Position numbers and translations under genes: made by a program. From positions 1 through 64,000 of the forward strand of contig NZ_BDAX01000004.1 in NCBI RefSeq assembly GCF_001612665.1: a stretch of 64,000 nucleotides of DNA, in the 5' to 3' direction. The stretch comes from Nocardia alba NBRC 108234. GTDB lineage: Bacteria > Actinomycetota > Actinomycetes > Mycobacteriales > Mycobacteriaceae. Below the pieces are notes generated by a model. That model was not told the DNA's origin, ran no database searches, and saw only the letters and a list, made by a program, of their open reading frames with translations. Below, one piece after another: positions 26,253-34,718 of the stretch. The first letter of the stretch is position 1, and every line of letters begins with the position of its first letter.

Positions 26253-27476
26253 TCATGCGGTCCGCAGTTCGTCCGCAGCAGATCGAGCTCCGGCATCCAT
26301 CGCGTCCGCGACCGTGTCCAGGTCGTCGGCGAAGAGGTGGCCGTACAAGTCCAGGGTCAGCGTGGCCGTTTTGTGCCCGAGCATCCGCTGAACAACCTTG
26401 ATGTTCGCCCCGGCGCTGATAGCCAACGAAGCCGCAGTGTGGCGAAGCCCGTGGGGTATGACGCCATCGAGCCCGGTCGACTGCACCGCTTCATCGAAGA
26501 ACTTGCGGAACTCGTTGGAGTCCACGACCGCGCCAGGCCCCCGGGAGCTCGCGAACAGCGGCTCATCGGCGGGGCGACCCTCGATGAGCGGTTCGAGATC
26601 CTTGCTCAGGGTCCTCGGCACAGGAACGGCCCGCGTGGTGTGGTTCTTGGTGTCGGTGATCACGGTCCCCTGGCCGGAAACGGGACTTGCTGAACGAGAC
26701 ACGTAGATGCGCCGATTGGGCAGATCAACGTCCTTGACCCGCAGTGCGGAGGCCTCCCCGAACCTGATACCCGTGTAAGCCAGGGTGAAGACCATCGGCC
26801 GGAACCGGTCGGCAGCTATCCCGAGCCTCAACACCTCGAGGTGGGTGAGGTACTGCCGCTCGCTGGATTTCAATGTCGGCAGCTCGACACCAAGCGCGGG
26901 ATTGACCGCCAGCCGCTTCGACTTCACCGCGAACCGAAGAACCTGGCCGAACACCTGGTACGCCTGGATGACCCGCGACGCCGACAGCCCCTTGTCCTTG
27001 AACCGAACACTGCCCGACGCCGACAGGTTCACGATCCAGTCCTGAACGTCCTCGAAATCGATCTCCCGTAGCGGCACCGTTCGCCACTGCGGCAACACGA
27101 GGTTGTCCAACAACGATCGGTACCCGACGACCGTCTTCGGCTTCCTGAATTGCTTTGTGGCGATCCACCTTTCAGCGACAAGCTCGAACGTGACACCGCT
27201 ACGGTCAGGGTCAACCCAGGTGCCGGTTTCAACCTTCGTCGTGACCTCTTTGTCAAGCCACGACTGAGCCTCCTTCTTGGTCGTGAAGGACTGCGACCGC
27301 TCGGCCCCATTGGGGTCGACGTACCGAGCCCGCCACCGTTTTCCCTTGCCGTACCGCTCCTCAGACTTGACTTTCTGCTTGTGCGGTTCGCCCGTCGCAG
27401 GGTCGATGACCGTGACAGTCGGGAACCACCGATCCTCGATACCAGTACGCGGGTTGCGCTTCGTCTTAGCCATCAC
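26253..27476 (-). CDS. int: Tyrosine site-specific integrase of element 2
   Basis: This 407-residue tyrosine recombinase should integrate the element at tRNA-Cys. It has an Arm-DNA-binding N terminus, a SAM-like core-binding domain and a catalytic domain with R in YTGIRFGEAS, H342 and R345 in PHGLRH, H368 in MLGHKT and nucleophile Y378 in LDLYGH. It is clearly different from the element 1 integrase outside the catalytic motifs. Its start overlaps the excisionase stop by 4 nt (27473-27476). It ends 44 bp from the att core. Confidence 0.94.
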   Translation of the reverse strand: MMAKTKRNPRTGIEDRWFPTVTVIDPATGEPHKQKVKSEERYGKGKRWRARYVDPNGAERSQSFTTKKEAQSWLDKEVTTKVETGTWVDPDRSGVTFELVAERWIATKQFRKPKTVVGYRSLLDNLVLPQWRTVPLREIDFEDVQDWIVNLSASGSVRFKDKGLSASRVIQAYQVFGQVLRFAVKSKRLAVNPALGVELPTLKSSERQYLTHLEVLRLGIAADRFRPMVFTLAYTGIRFGEASALRVKDVDLPNRRIYVSRSASPVSGQGTVITDTKNHTTRAVPVPRTLSKDLEPLIEGRPADEPLFASSRGPGAVVDSNEFRKFFDEAVQSTGLDGVIPHGLRHTAASLAISAGANIKVVQRMLGHKTATLTLDLYGHLFADDLDTVADAMDAGARSAADELRTA

Positions 27477-27682
27477 GCAGCCATCGAGTTACTGCCGGTG
27501 GCCCGTTCCTGCTCAGCGATCCAGGCCAGCACGACGGACTTACGCCACACCCGCCGACGAGCGCCGAGCTTGAAGCTATCCGGCCCCTTGCCGACGTGCG
27601 CCCACCAACGCCAGGTGCCCTCAGGGATGCCGGTCAGGGCTTCGCAGTCCTTGGCCCTCAGGTACGAGTCTTCGGCATTCAT
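27473..27682 (-). CDS. xis: Excisionase-like HTH protein of element 2
   Basis: A 69-residue protein with a winged-helix shape: LRAKDCEALTGIPEGTWRWW as the recognition region and KLGARRRVWRKSVVLAWIAEQ as wing and closing helix. This is the AlpA/Xis type but not similar to the element 1 Xis in sequence. The ATG at 27680-27682 has ribosome site GGGAGGA. It lies just after Rep and overlaps the integrase gene. Confidence 0.86.
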   Translation of the reverse strand: MNAEDSYLRAKDCEALTGIPEGTWRWWAHVGKGPDSFKLGARRRVWRKSVVLAWIAEQERATGSNSMAA

Positions 27683-27694
27683 CGTGGTTCCTCC

Positions 27695-29428
27695 CTATGC
27701 TGCTTCGGATTGCTGAACATCTGAAATCTGTTGTGGCACAACGGTTTCACGTGGAACACCTGGTGGTCCTTCGTCCTGTGCGAGACGGGCCATCGTGTAC
27801 TGAGCGCGTTCGTTGATCTTGCGCGTGACCAGGTTCATGACCAGCTGCGCGCGAGGAGGCGCGTCCTTGTCGCCTGGTCGTACCGGAGTGATCCGCAGGT
27901 GTGAGGTATCGGCCATGACGATGCCCACGGCGGCGAGGTACTGGCGCACGAACTCGAGCCGTTCGGCCTTGTGGTCGGGCAGGGTTTTGCCGGTCCAGTT
28001 CCTCGAGACCAAGCACCGTTGACCGGGCAGCCCGAGGGTGTCGCGGCGGTGGGCCTTCTTGTTGCACTTGCCCGGCTGGGTCTTCTCCGTCGCGCCGCGA
28101 GGAACGATGCCGTAGGTCAGCCACACCCCGCAGGTGTCCGAGCACGGCGTCACACTCAGCTCGGCGTGAAGCCGGTCGTAGTGTTCGGCGACCCGACGAG
28201 ATCCGGGGGTCAGGAGCTCGCCGAGACTCTTGGTGAGGTACTTGGTCAGGTACCGAACGCTGTAGTCCATGCTGTCGGTGTTGGCCAGGATCTGGATGGG
28301 CTTGGACTGCGCACCGAACTTGAGCGTGTGCGCGGGATCGAGTTCATCTACCTCATCCATCACCGCCAGCGCGTCATCCCAGTAGGTCAGCGGTCGACCG
28401 GTCCGGGGGTCGGCGAAAGTGCCGGCGGAATAGTCCCAGACCGGCATCCGACCCTCGCCGTACACGGGCTTGTCGAAGTGGGGCCACCAGATCGTGCGGT
28501 ACGTAGCCGCGGTGACCTGTGTCAGCAGTTTCTTGGAGAACGAGCCACGCAACGCCACATGCAGGTGTGGAGCGGCCCGGCGCTGTGGTTCGACGGTGGC
28601 GAAGTACTGGACGTTCCAGCCCACCGCCCGACGAAGGTTCTCGATCCACGTCGAAAACAGCTTGGAGGTGTGGATGGTGTCGCGGGCCTGGCGGGCGTAG
28701 TCGTAGGACTCCGGATCACGCGGGGAACCATCGGAGACCATGGCGCCCTTGCCGTCCTTGCCCGCCTTGGGGTCCCATACCTGGTTGATCCGGCCGAACG
28801 AGTCCAGGGTGAGGGTGAAGAACGTCGAGGGGCGGTGTTTGCCGTCCGCGTATGCCTGCCCGATCGTCAGCGTCTTATCGACTTTCAGACGCGGCAGATC
28901 CGGCAGGTCGGCACTACGGCGGGTGGACTTGGTTTTGCGGCGTGGCTTGGCATCCAGGGCGGGGAGTCGGCCACGGACACCGAGTTCACGCAGCTCGATG
29001 TCGAGGTCGGCCACCAGAGCTTTGATCGACTCGGCCAGCTCGTGTTCCTCGGTGCGGCGAGCTTCGTGGTATTCGGTGAACAGGGTTGCGCGAGTACTGA
29101 ATACGGCCTGCTGCGCTTCGGTGACAACCGGTTCGGCGTCGACGGGTTCGTGGTCCGCGCACCAGCCTTCCCGGAGCTGGGTGACGCGCAGGTACTTGTT
29201 CGCTTTCGCACACGCCGGGCAGGTCGTTGCCACGGTCGCCTTGCACGGGGCACCGACGTAGGAGGTCCTCGAGGTGATCGGGTCGAACGCCCGCATCGGC
29301 ACGACCCGCGCGCAGATCCCTTCCTTGTCGGCCGCGTACTGAGCGATGTCGGTCAGGTCGGGCATCGCTCGGCGGTCGGCGGCGGTTTCACGGTTCGGCG
29401 CCAGGCCGATGATCGGAGCCGTGGTCAT
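27695..29428 (-). CDS. RepSA-type rolling-circle replication initiator, element 2
   Basis: A 577-residue initiator, near-identical over most of its length to the protein at 12973-14751, including the HUH motif PHLHVAL, the TTCPACAKANKYL cysteine pair and the C-terminal QQIS segment. Differences cluster at both ends. The ATG at 29426-29428 overlaps the preceding gene stop (ATGA) and has GGGGAGGG upstream, so this start is well supported. It should nick and replicate the excised element, and could act on either element's origin. Confidence 0.91.
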   Translation of the reverse strand: MTTAPIIGLAPNRETAADRRAMPDLTDIAQYAADKEGICARVVPMRAFDPITSRTSYVGAPCKATVATTCPACAKANKYLRVTQLREGWCADHEPVDAEPVVTEAQQAVFSTRATLFTEYHEARRTEEHELAESIKALVADLDIELRELGVRGRLPALDAKPRRKTKSTRRSADLPDLPRLKVDKTLTIGQAYADGKHRPSTFFTLTLDSFGRINQVWDPKAGKDGKGAMVSDGSPRDPESYDYARQARDTIHTSKLFSTWIENLRRAVGWNVQYFATVEPQRRAAPHLHVALRGSFSKKLLTQVTAATYRTIWWPHFDKPVYGEGRMPVWDYSAGTFADPRTGRPLTYWDDALAVMDEVDELDPAHTLKFGAQSKPIQILANTDSMDYSVRYLTKYLTKSLGELLTPGSRRVAEHYDRLHAELSVTPCSDTCGVWLTYGIVPRGATEKTQPGKCNKKAHRRDTLGLPGQRCLVSRNWTGKTLPDHKAERLEFVRQYLAAVGIVMADTSHLRITPVRPGDKDAPPRAQLVMNLVTRKINERAQYTMARLAQDEGPPGVPRETVVPQQISDVQQSEAA

Positions 29429-29814
29429 GCCACGCCCTCCCCTGCCGCCAGTTCGTACTCCTCGGCGTAGGCGTCGAGGTCGACCGGCTCGACTCCGTGC
29501 ACGGTGTAGAGGACCCATTCCACGGCGTCCATGCCCATCACCATCGCGGCGAAGTCGGTCGCCCTCGGGGCGTGGGTCTCGTACTCCTCCACCCACACCG
29601 CGTCCAGGAACCCGTAACCGCGCCACCGCTTCGACATCTGCCGGAAGGCATCCGATCCGACACCCAGGCCGGACTCATCGGCCAGCCACAGCGAGGACCG
29701 ACCAGGCTGATCCAGCAGCCACCCCAACAACGCCTGCTCGTGCGGCGGCAGAACCTCACGCCCGAACAGGAGCACCGCCGCTTCGTCTTCGGTCCCGACC
29801 GTCTGAGCGTTCAT
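29425..29814 (-). CDS. Hypothetical protein, 129 aa, upstream of rep
   Basis: A 129-residue acidic protein starting at the ATG at 29812-29814 after GGGGGC. It contains ALLGWLLDQPGRSSLWLAD, a helix-turn-helix-like stretch (ESGLGVGSDAFRQMSKRW), and a Glu/Asp-rich C terminus. It could be a small regulator or Rep accessory protein; no family is recognised. It is first in the minus-strand operon and is coupled to rep. The GntR operators lie just upstream. Confidence 0.72.
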   Translation of the reverse strand: MNAQTVGTEDEAAVLLFGREVLPPHEQALLGWLLDQPGRSSLWLADESGLGVGSDAFRQMSKRWRGYGFLDAVWVEEYETHAPRATDFAAMVMGMDAVEWVLYTVHGVEPVDLDAYAEEYELAAGEGVA

Positions 29815-29840
29815 GGTGTGCCCCCTGGATCGCGGTCTAA

Positions 29841-29915
29841 CTGGCTTGAGCCAGTACTGGCTTAAGCCAGTAGACCACTGCAAACGCTACCGAGTCAAGG
29901 GGTGGCTTGAGCCAG
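29841..29915. promoter_or_regulatory. Three GntR-type operators
   Basis: Three dyads of TGGCTTRAGCCA lie at 29841-29854, 29857-29870 (a perfect 14-bp palindrome) and 29903-29915. The first two are 16 bp apart, the third 45 bp on, overlapping the likely -10 of the GntR gene. They sit between the divergent rep operon and GntR gene, as in KorSA-type control. Confidence 0.75.
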
Positions 29916-29927
29916 TACCATTGAGGC

Positions 29928-30713
29928 ATGAACAGCGCAGAGTCCAAGTCCCGCGAATTGCCTCCAAGCAGGCGAGTCGCTGACGAGTTGCGCCGTGCCA
30001 TCACTGGGGGCGACCTCGCACCAGGTGACCAACTACCGTCCGAGCGGGTACTGGCGGAGCGCCACCAGGTCGCCCGGAACACAGCCCGAGAGGCGATACG
30101 CATCCTCGCCGACGAAGGGCTTGTGACGGCCGTCCATGGCAAAGGCGTATTTGTCCGAAAACCTCAGCGGCTCTTACGATTTGGCAGCGACCGATATTCC
30201 AACCGGCTTCGCGAAGAGACCGGGCTGTCGCCATACCGATCCGAGGTCGCGAAGCAGGGGCGAACGGCAAGGGTCGACTGCACCTCGATCACTCGCGTAC
30301 AGCCGCCCGAGGATGTCGCCGCCCGACTGAACCTGAATCCGGAAACCGACACGGTCGCCCGTCGAGAGAACTGGTACTTCGCAGACGAAGAGCCTGTCCA
30401 GGTCGGCGTGACGTACATCCCCTGGGCGATTGCTGAACACTCTCCACTGGGCACCTCCGCACAGATGGGCAAGGGAAGCCTCTATGCGCGCTTCGAGGAG
30501 CGTGGCCATCGAATCACCCGCGTTCGTGAGGAGATTTCCGCTCGAATGCCATCTCCCGACGAGACGCGCGGCCTAGCGATTCCCGATGGGGTACCGGTGG
30601 TCGACGTGTTTCACACCGGCATTGATCAAGACGGACAGCCGTTCGAGGTCACGCATTTCGTCATGCGCGCCGACCTGAACGGCCTCGACTACAACATGCC
30701 TGTGGAGGACTAA
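29928..30713 (+). CDS. GntR/HutC-family regulator (KorSA-like)
   Basis: A 261-residue regulator with an N-terminal winged helix (SRRVADELRRAITGGDLAPG, LPSERVLAERHQVARNTARE) and a UTRA effector domain (from about residue 95, with a DGQPFEVTHFVMRAD end). Many AICEs and conjugative plasmids of actinomycetes carry such a repressor to silence rep and transfer genes. Three operator-like dyads lie just upstream, so it probably represses itself and the rep operon. The GAGG before the ATG at 29928 is a modest ribosome site. Confidence 0.9.
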   Translation: MNSAESKSRELPPSRRVADELRRAITGGDLAPGDQLPSERVLAERHQVARNTAREAIRILADEGLVTAVHGKGVFVRKPQRLLRFGSDRYSNRLREETGLSPYRSEVAKQGRTARVDCTSITRVQPPEDVAARLNLNPETDTVARRENWYFADEEPVQVGVTYIPWAIAEHSPLGTSAQMGKGSLYARFEERGHRITRVREEISARMPSPDETRGLAIPDGVPVVDVFHTGIDQDGQPFEVTHFVMRADLNGLDYNMPVED

Positions 30714-31222
30714 TGCCCGTGACCGTACGACCCCGCACTCAGCTCGACCTCGACGAGTGCGCACGCCTTCTTGTCGAGGTACACGAACGAGACGGCTACC
30801 CGGTGGAAGGTGTTGCCGATCCCGTCTCGTGGCTGACGCCAACAACACTTGTCCGTGCATGGGCAGCAGAACTGACCGGATCGGTTGTCGGGCATGCGCT
30901 TGTGACAAGGCCGACCCCTTCCGACGATGCAGCCACAATGTGGATTGAGCACGGCAGTGGCGTCGAGGCAGACCTTTTGGTATTCGGACGCCTCTTCGTC
31001 GGTTCTGCTGGCAGAAACCAGGGCGTTGGAACGCTTCTCGTTCACACAGCCATGACCTACGCGAAGGCCCAGGGCAAGACGTTGGTTCTCGACGTCATGG
31101 AGAAGGACCAAGCCGCGATCCGCCTGTATGAGCGGCTCGGCTGGAGGAACATCGGGTCAGCGGTGCATCGGTTCGGCGATAACCAACAGACCACAGCACA
31201 GTGCTACGTCGCTCCCAGCTGA
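30713..31222 (+). CDS. GNAT-family acetyltransferase
   Basis: A 169-residue GCN5-related N-acetyltransferase. The acetyl-CoA motif is GRNQGVGTLLV in the middle, preceded by the strand LFVGSA and followed by LVLDVMEKDQAAIRLYERLGW, the classical GNAT end. The start ATG shares one base with the GntR stop (TAATG), so they are coupled. It may be cargo (detoxification) or a modifier of the regulator. The conserved non-coding segment begins 12 bp after its stop. Confidence 0.88.
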   Translation: MPVTVRPRTQLDLDECARLLVEVHERDGYPVEGVADPVSWLTPTTLVRAWAAELTGSVVGHALVTRPTPSDDAATMWIEHGSGVEADLLVFGRLFVGSAGRNQGVGTLLVHTAMTYAKAQGKTLVLDVMEKDQAAIRLYERLGWRNIGSAVHRFGDNQQTTAQCYVAPS

Positions 31223-31233
31223 TGCCACGCTGT

Positions 31234-31585
31234 ACGGAGTTGTTGCTGAAATTCGCTATATAGAGTCAAGAGCGCCTGCGGCGGCGCACAGCGCCGCCGC
31301 CGCGCTTCGACGCGCAGCGGCCTTGCTCGTACCTCACCGTCCGGCGCGTCGGCACGTCGGCGACGCTGAGCGCCGAGAGCAGGCGAACCGGGACTCCAAC
31401 CAGCTCACACAGCACCGACCCGAGCTGTTGACGAGGCCCGACCAATGGCCCGGCAAGAATTGCTGAACGGAATTCACGAGCCCGATCGTGTCGGCACCCT
31501 GCCCCGATCGACAGCCACCAGCGCACCGAGTCGCATACGTACTGCCGCACGACTTCGTCGCTTGCCTCATAGGACCAGCCTGCCG
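31234..31585. repeat. Conserved origin-like non-coding segment, copy in element 2
   Basis: Closely matches 21507-21856. It keeps the CGCTATATAG box, the 10-bp hairpin stem (31278-31287 with 31291-31300) with one changed loop base, and GAATTGCTGAACGGAAT (31457-31473). A variant of the motif recurs at 31676-31690 (GAATTGCTGAACGAA). The most likely role is replication origin or transfer locus. Confidence 0.75.
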
Positions 31586-32046
31586 AACCCGTGCAGGTGG
31601 TCACCGAACCGTCACCGGTCCCAGCCGAAAAGGCCGGCATAATTCCCGATCACCTTGGCCGGTCACCAGGTCGGCGAATTGCTGAACGAACGAAGCCGCG
31701 GTGAGTCGGTGGGAAAACCCCGTGGGTTGAGTCGGCTCCTCATGGCCCAATTGTCTGACCTCACTCAGCCGAGTCAAGGGAAAGAGCGCCCTTGACACGA
31801 CCTCCCTCAGTTCAGGGATGGCCAGTATGAGGAAGCCGGGGAAGTGAAGTCCCCCAGGGCATCAGGGTCCAGGCATGCGTGTAGCCCGGCGGGGTTCTCC
31901 CAGCCGGGCTACGTCCGCAATTCGTCCGCACGAGTGCCACACACGACCAATAGCACCAACGGTAAATGCACCCGTTTCGCCAGGTCGGCTATCGCGCCCA
32001 ATAACAGCCAACGATGCCGTGTCCTGCACTTATACAATCAATCGAA
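31586..32046. other. Right end of element 2, no supported gene
   Basis: About 460 bp without a gene. It carries a GAATTGCTGAAC copy (31676), a TTGACA hexamer (31791-31796) and a perfect 10-bp stem GTAGCCCGGC/GCCGGGCTAC (31881-31890 with 31903-31912). A long frame runs through here into the MarR gene but lacks a start signal. Confidence 0.55.
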
Positions 32047-32088
32047 CTGCAAAGCCGTTAACGCGGGTTCAATTCCCGCCGCTCGCTC
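32047..32088. repeat. attR of element 2 (42-bp direct repeat)
   Basis: Exact copy of 26168-26209; a tRNA-Cys 3' half only, so not a functional tRNA. Right boundary of element 2. Confidence 0.93.
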
Positions 32089-32125
32089 TGTGGAAAAGCG
32101 GCTGGGTCGTGGAATGATCGTTTTC

Positions 32126-32713
32126 ATGTCACGGCCCAGACCGCTCACCCATGACCCCATCGCCGAGGCTCACCGGCAGTGGGTTGCCCACGGTTGGGAG
32201 TCGGTCGCCGATGGCATGGCCCTGGTGACGTCACTGGTTCGAGCGCAGCAGATCGTCATGGCGAGGGTCGACGAGGCGCTCAAACCCTCCGGGCTGACGT
32301 TCTCCCGCTACGAACTCCTGCAATTGCTCAGTTTCAGCCGCACCGGCGCCCTGCCGATGGCGAAGGCGAGTGCGCGTCTACAGGTGCACCCCACGAGTGT
32401 GACCAATACCGTTGATCGGCTCGAAACGGCCGGGCTGGTCGTCCGCGTCCCGCACCCCAGTGACCGGCGGGCAACACTCATCGAAATCACCGATGCGGGA
32501 AGGAAATCCGTGGCCGAAGCCACGGCGGCGCTGAATGCCGAAGTGTTCGCCGAACCGGGCCTACCCGCCGACCAGGGCCGCGACCTGCTCCGACTGCTGG
32601 CACAATTCCGTCACGACGCGGGCGATTTCGAGGTCGACGATGCAGAAAACCTCGCATTCCAGGCGACCTGGCAATCGACCGGAGAATCTTCGGGCGACCC
32701 CCTTGGCAGCTAG
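32126..32713 (+). CDS. MarR-family transcriptional regulator
   Basis: A 195-residue MarR protein with the winged-helix core in the middle (LTFSRYELLQLL, MAKASARLQVHPTSVTNTVDRLE) and the wing DRRATLIEITDAG, flanked by dimerisation helices. MarR proteins bind palindromes as dimers and respond to small aromatics. The ATG at 32126 begins MSRPRPLTHDP, which looks like the conserved start; an ATG at 32114 would add four residues. It begins 38 bp after attR2, so its original promoter lay beside tRNA-Cys and is now separated from it by element 2. Confidence 0.88.
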   Translation: MSRPRPLTHDPIAEAHRQWVAHGWESVADGMALVTSLVRAQQIVMARVDEALKPSGLTFSRYELLQLLSFSRTGALPMAKASARLQVHPTSVTNTVDRLETAGLVVRVPHPSDRRATLIEITDAGRKSVAEATAALNAEVFAEPGLPADQGRDLLRLLAQFRHDAGDFEVDDAENLAFQATWQSTGESSGDPLGS

Positions 32714-32738
32714 CTCGAAAGGGTCCACCATGTAGCCC

Positions 32739-33785
32739 ATGGTGCTGATCCTCGGGGTATCGGCGGGCGCGGGTGGAGCCCGCGCGCTGCTGACCCATTC
32801 CGATCAGCCCCACATGCCGCCCGTCGACCGGATCCACGTCCCGCGCCGGGCGGGCGGATCGGTGGCGGAATCGGTACTCACCGCCATCCACCGCATGCGC
32901 ACCGCCGCCGCCGCACGCGACGAATACATCTCCGGCACCGCGGTCACCTGCCGCGACGAGTCGCAGGCCGACGCGATCAGAGCGGCAGCGGGCCGAGCCG
33001 ACTTCGTGATCGTCGACGAACCGCTGGCCCAGTTGCGCTATCTGCGCTACAGCGGACTGCTCCCCGCCACCGACTCGGTGCTGCTCTACGACCCCGGCCG
33101 TTCCGGTTTGACCATCACCCACGCCGATTGCCGAGCCGAAACCATCCTCGCGGGCACACGCAGCACCGCCCTCAGCGGCGACGGCTACGACGCGCTCCTG
33201 CGTTCGCGACTCGCGCGCAGTGGTGTCCGCACCGACGCGCACGCCAGTCGCGAACATCGAGAATCGTTGAGCCGCAAGAGAGTTGTCACCGCGGCCGATG
33301 CCGACACCGGCGACCGCACGGTGCTGACCCGCAGCGATCTGGCCGCGCTCTGCGAAGCGGGACTGCGTCATTCGGCGTCGTTCGCGCGCCTGCTGATCGA
33401 GGAGACCGGGGCGAAGCCGGGAGCGCTGGTCCTGCTCGGCGGCTGCACCCGCAACCCGAGTCTGCGCACCGATCTGGCCCGGCTGATCGACCTGCCGATC
33501 GTGTACGACCCTGAGCCGGAATATGTTTCGGCGCGCGGTGCGGTGCTGCTGTGCGCCCGCCCCTCGGCGCGGTTACGGATGCCGTGTCGCGGTGCGAGCG
33601 TGGGAGTACCGCCGCCGCGGGGCCACCGAAAGCTTCTCGCCGCGGTCGCGGTGACGGCGACCCTCGGCGGCACGGTTGTCGGTCTGCTCAGCAATACCGC
33701 CCCTTCGGCGCGGTCCCCTGAACCGGGCACCGCGCCGAGTACGGCGCACTTCATCGACGGTGCGCCGCACTGGAAACCGAACTAG
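32739..33785 (+). CDS. Hsp70-like actin-fold protein with C-terminal membrane helix
   Basis: A 348-residue protein with actin/Hsp70-type signatures: [12 protein letters not shown] as a degenerate phosphate-1 loop, [12 protein letters not shown] as phosphate 2, and [16 protein letters not shown] as the adenosine motif, followed by [13 protein letters not shown]. It lacks the Hsp70 substrate-binding domain and instead ends with a transmembrane segment ([19 protein letters not shown]) and a Pro-rich tail. Related divergent Hsp70-like proteins are found in Nocardia and mycobacteria with no known role. Its stop overlaps the enoyl-CoA hydratase stop on the other strand by two bases. Confidence 0.75.
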   Translation: MVLILGVSAGAGGARALLTHSDQPHMPPVDRIHVPRRAGGSVAESVLTAIHRMRTAAAARDEYISGTAVTCRDESQADAIRAAAGRADFVIVDEPLAQLRYLRYSGLLPATDSVLLYDPGRSGLTITHADCRAETILAGTRSTALSGDGYDALLRSRLARSGVRTDAHASREHRESLSRKRVVTAADADTGDRTVLTRSDLAALCEAGLRHSASFARLLIEETGAKPGALVLLGGCTRNPSLRTDLARLIDLPIVYDPEPEYVSARGAVLLCARPSARLRMPCRGASVGVPPPRGHRKLLAAVAVTATLGGTVVGLLSNTAPSARSPEPGTAPSTAHFIDGAPHWKPN

Positions 33786-34582
33786 CTGTTGGTGAAGTTC
33801 GGCGGACGCTTCTCGACGAAAGCGGCCATGCCTTCCTTCTGATCCGCGGTCGCGAACAGCGAATGGAACACCCGGCGTTCGAACAGCAGGCCCTCGGCGA
33901 GCGTGGTCTCGAACGAGCGGTTCACCGCCTCCTTGGCGATCATCGCGACCGGCAGCGACATCGACGCGATGGTCTGCGCGGCCTCTAGCGCGACGTCGAG
34001 CAGGTCGTCGGCGGGCACGACCCGCGAGACGAGCCCGGAGCGCTCGGCTTCCTCGGCACCGATCATCCGCCCGGTCAGGATCAGATCCATCGCCTTGGCC
34101 TTGCCGATCGCCCGGGTGAGACGCTGCGAGCCGCCGATGCCGGGGATGACGCCGAGCGTGATCTCGGGCTGACCGAACTTGGCGTTGTCGCCGGCGATCA
34201 GGATGTCGCACAGCATCGCCAGCTCACAGCCGCCACCGAGGGCGTAACCGGAGACGGCGGCGATGGTGGGCTTGCGGAAGTTGGCCAGGCGATCCCAGCG
34301 GGCGAAATAGTCGGCCAGGAACATGTCCATGTACGACTTGGGGGCCATCTCCTTGATGTCGGCGCCCGCCGCGAAGGCCTTCGCCGAGCCGGTGATCACG
34401 ACGGCGCCGATCGAGTCGTCACGGTCGAGCTCGTCGAGCGCGGCGATGACGTCGTCGAGGACCTGGGCATTGAGCGCGTTCAGCGCCTTGGGCCGGTTCA
34501 GGGTGATCCAGCCGACCACGCCCTTGCCGTCGGTGCCGCCTTTGCGCTCCAGCAGAATCGTCTCGAATTCGGTCACAGCCAA
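33782..34582 (-). CDS. Enoyl-CoA hydratase
   Basis: A 266-residue crotonase-fold enzyme that hydrates trans-2-enoyl-CoA to 3-hydroxyacyl-CoA. The oxyanion-hole segments are [11 protein letters not shown] and [16 protein letters not shown], and the catalytic glutamates are in GGGCELA and [13 protein letters not shown]. It is close to the mycobacterial EchA8 type with broad short-chain activity. It could serve branched-chain and fatty acyl-CoA breakdown together with icmF and the bkd genes in this window. Start ATG at 34580-34582 yields MAVTEFETI. Confidence 0.95.
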   Translation of the reverse strand: MAVTEFETILLERKGGTDGKGVVGWITLNRPKALNALNAQVLDDVIAALDELDRDDSIGAVVITGSAKAFAAGADIKEMAPKSYMDMFLADYFARWDRLANFRKPTIAAVSGYALGGGCELAMLCDILIAGDNAKFGQPEITLGVIPGIGGSQRLTRAIGKAKAMDLILTGRMIGAEEAERSGLVSRVVPADDLLDVALEAAQTIASMSLPVAMIAKEAVNRSFETTLAEGLLFERRVFHSLFATADQKEGMAAFVEKRPPNFTNS

Positions 34583-34718
34583 CCTCTTGTCAAATCAACG
34601 GTCACGGACGATGCAGACGATACCGAGCCTCGACGTGCCCCGGGTAACGAGGATCTGTACCGTGGCACGCCGCCTGTGACACATTCCACCACGCCCGATT
34701 TGCGGCACAATCGTCGAC

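Larger units (their letters stand above)
26168..32088. mobile_element. Element 2: minimal AICE-like element in tRNA-Cys
   Basis: A 5.9-kb insertion bounded by 42-bp repeats. It carries integrase, excisionase, a RepSA-like initiator, a small hypothetical protein, a GntR/UTRA regulator and a GNAT acetyltransferase. No FtsK/TraB translocase or DUF2637 gene is present, so it probably depends on another element for transfer. Rep and the 350-bp non-coding segment match element 1; integrase and excisionase do not. Confidence 0.92.

Noticed and set aside
32047..32088. Second tRNA-Cys
   Set aside because: Only the 3' half is present; it is attR of element 2.
31844..32125. N-terminal extension of the MarR protein
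   Set aside because: The frame is open from 31844 but crosses attR and non-coding element DNA; the conserved MarR sequence starts at 32126.
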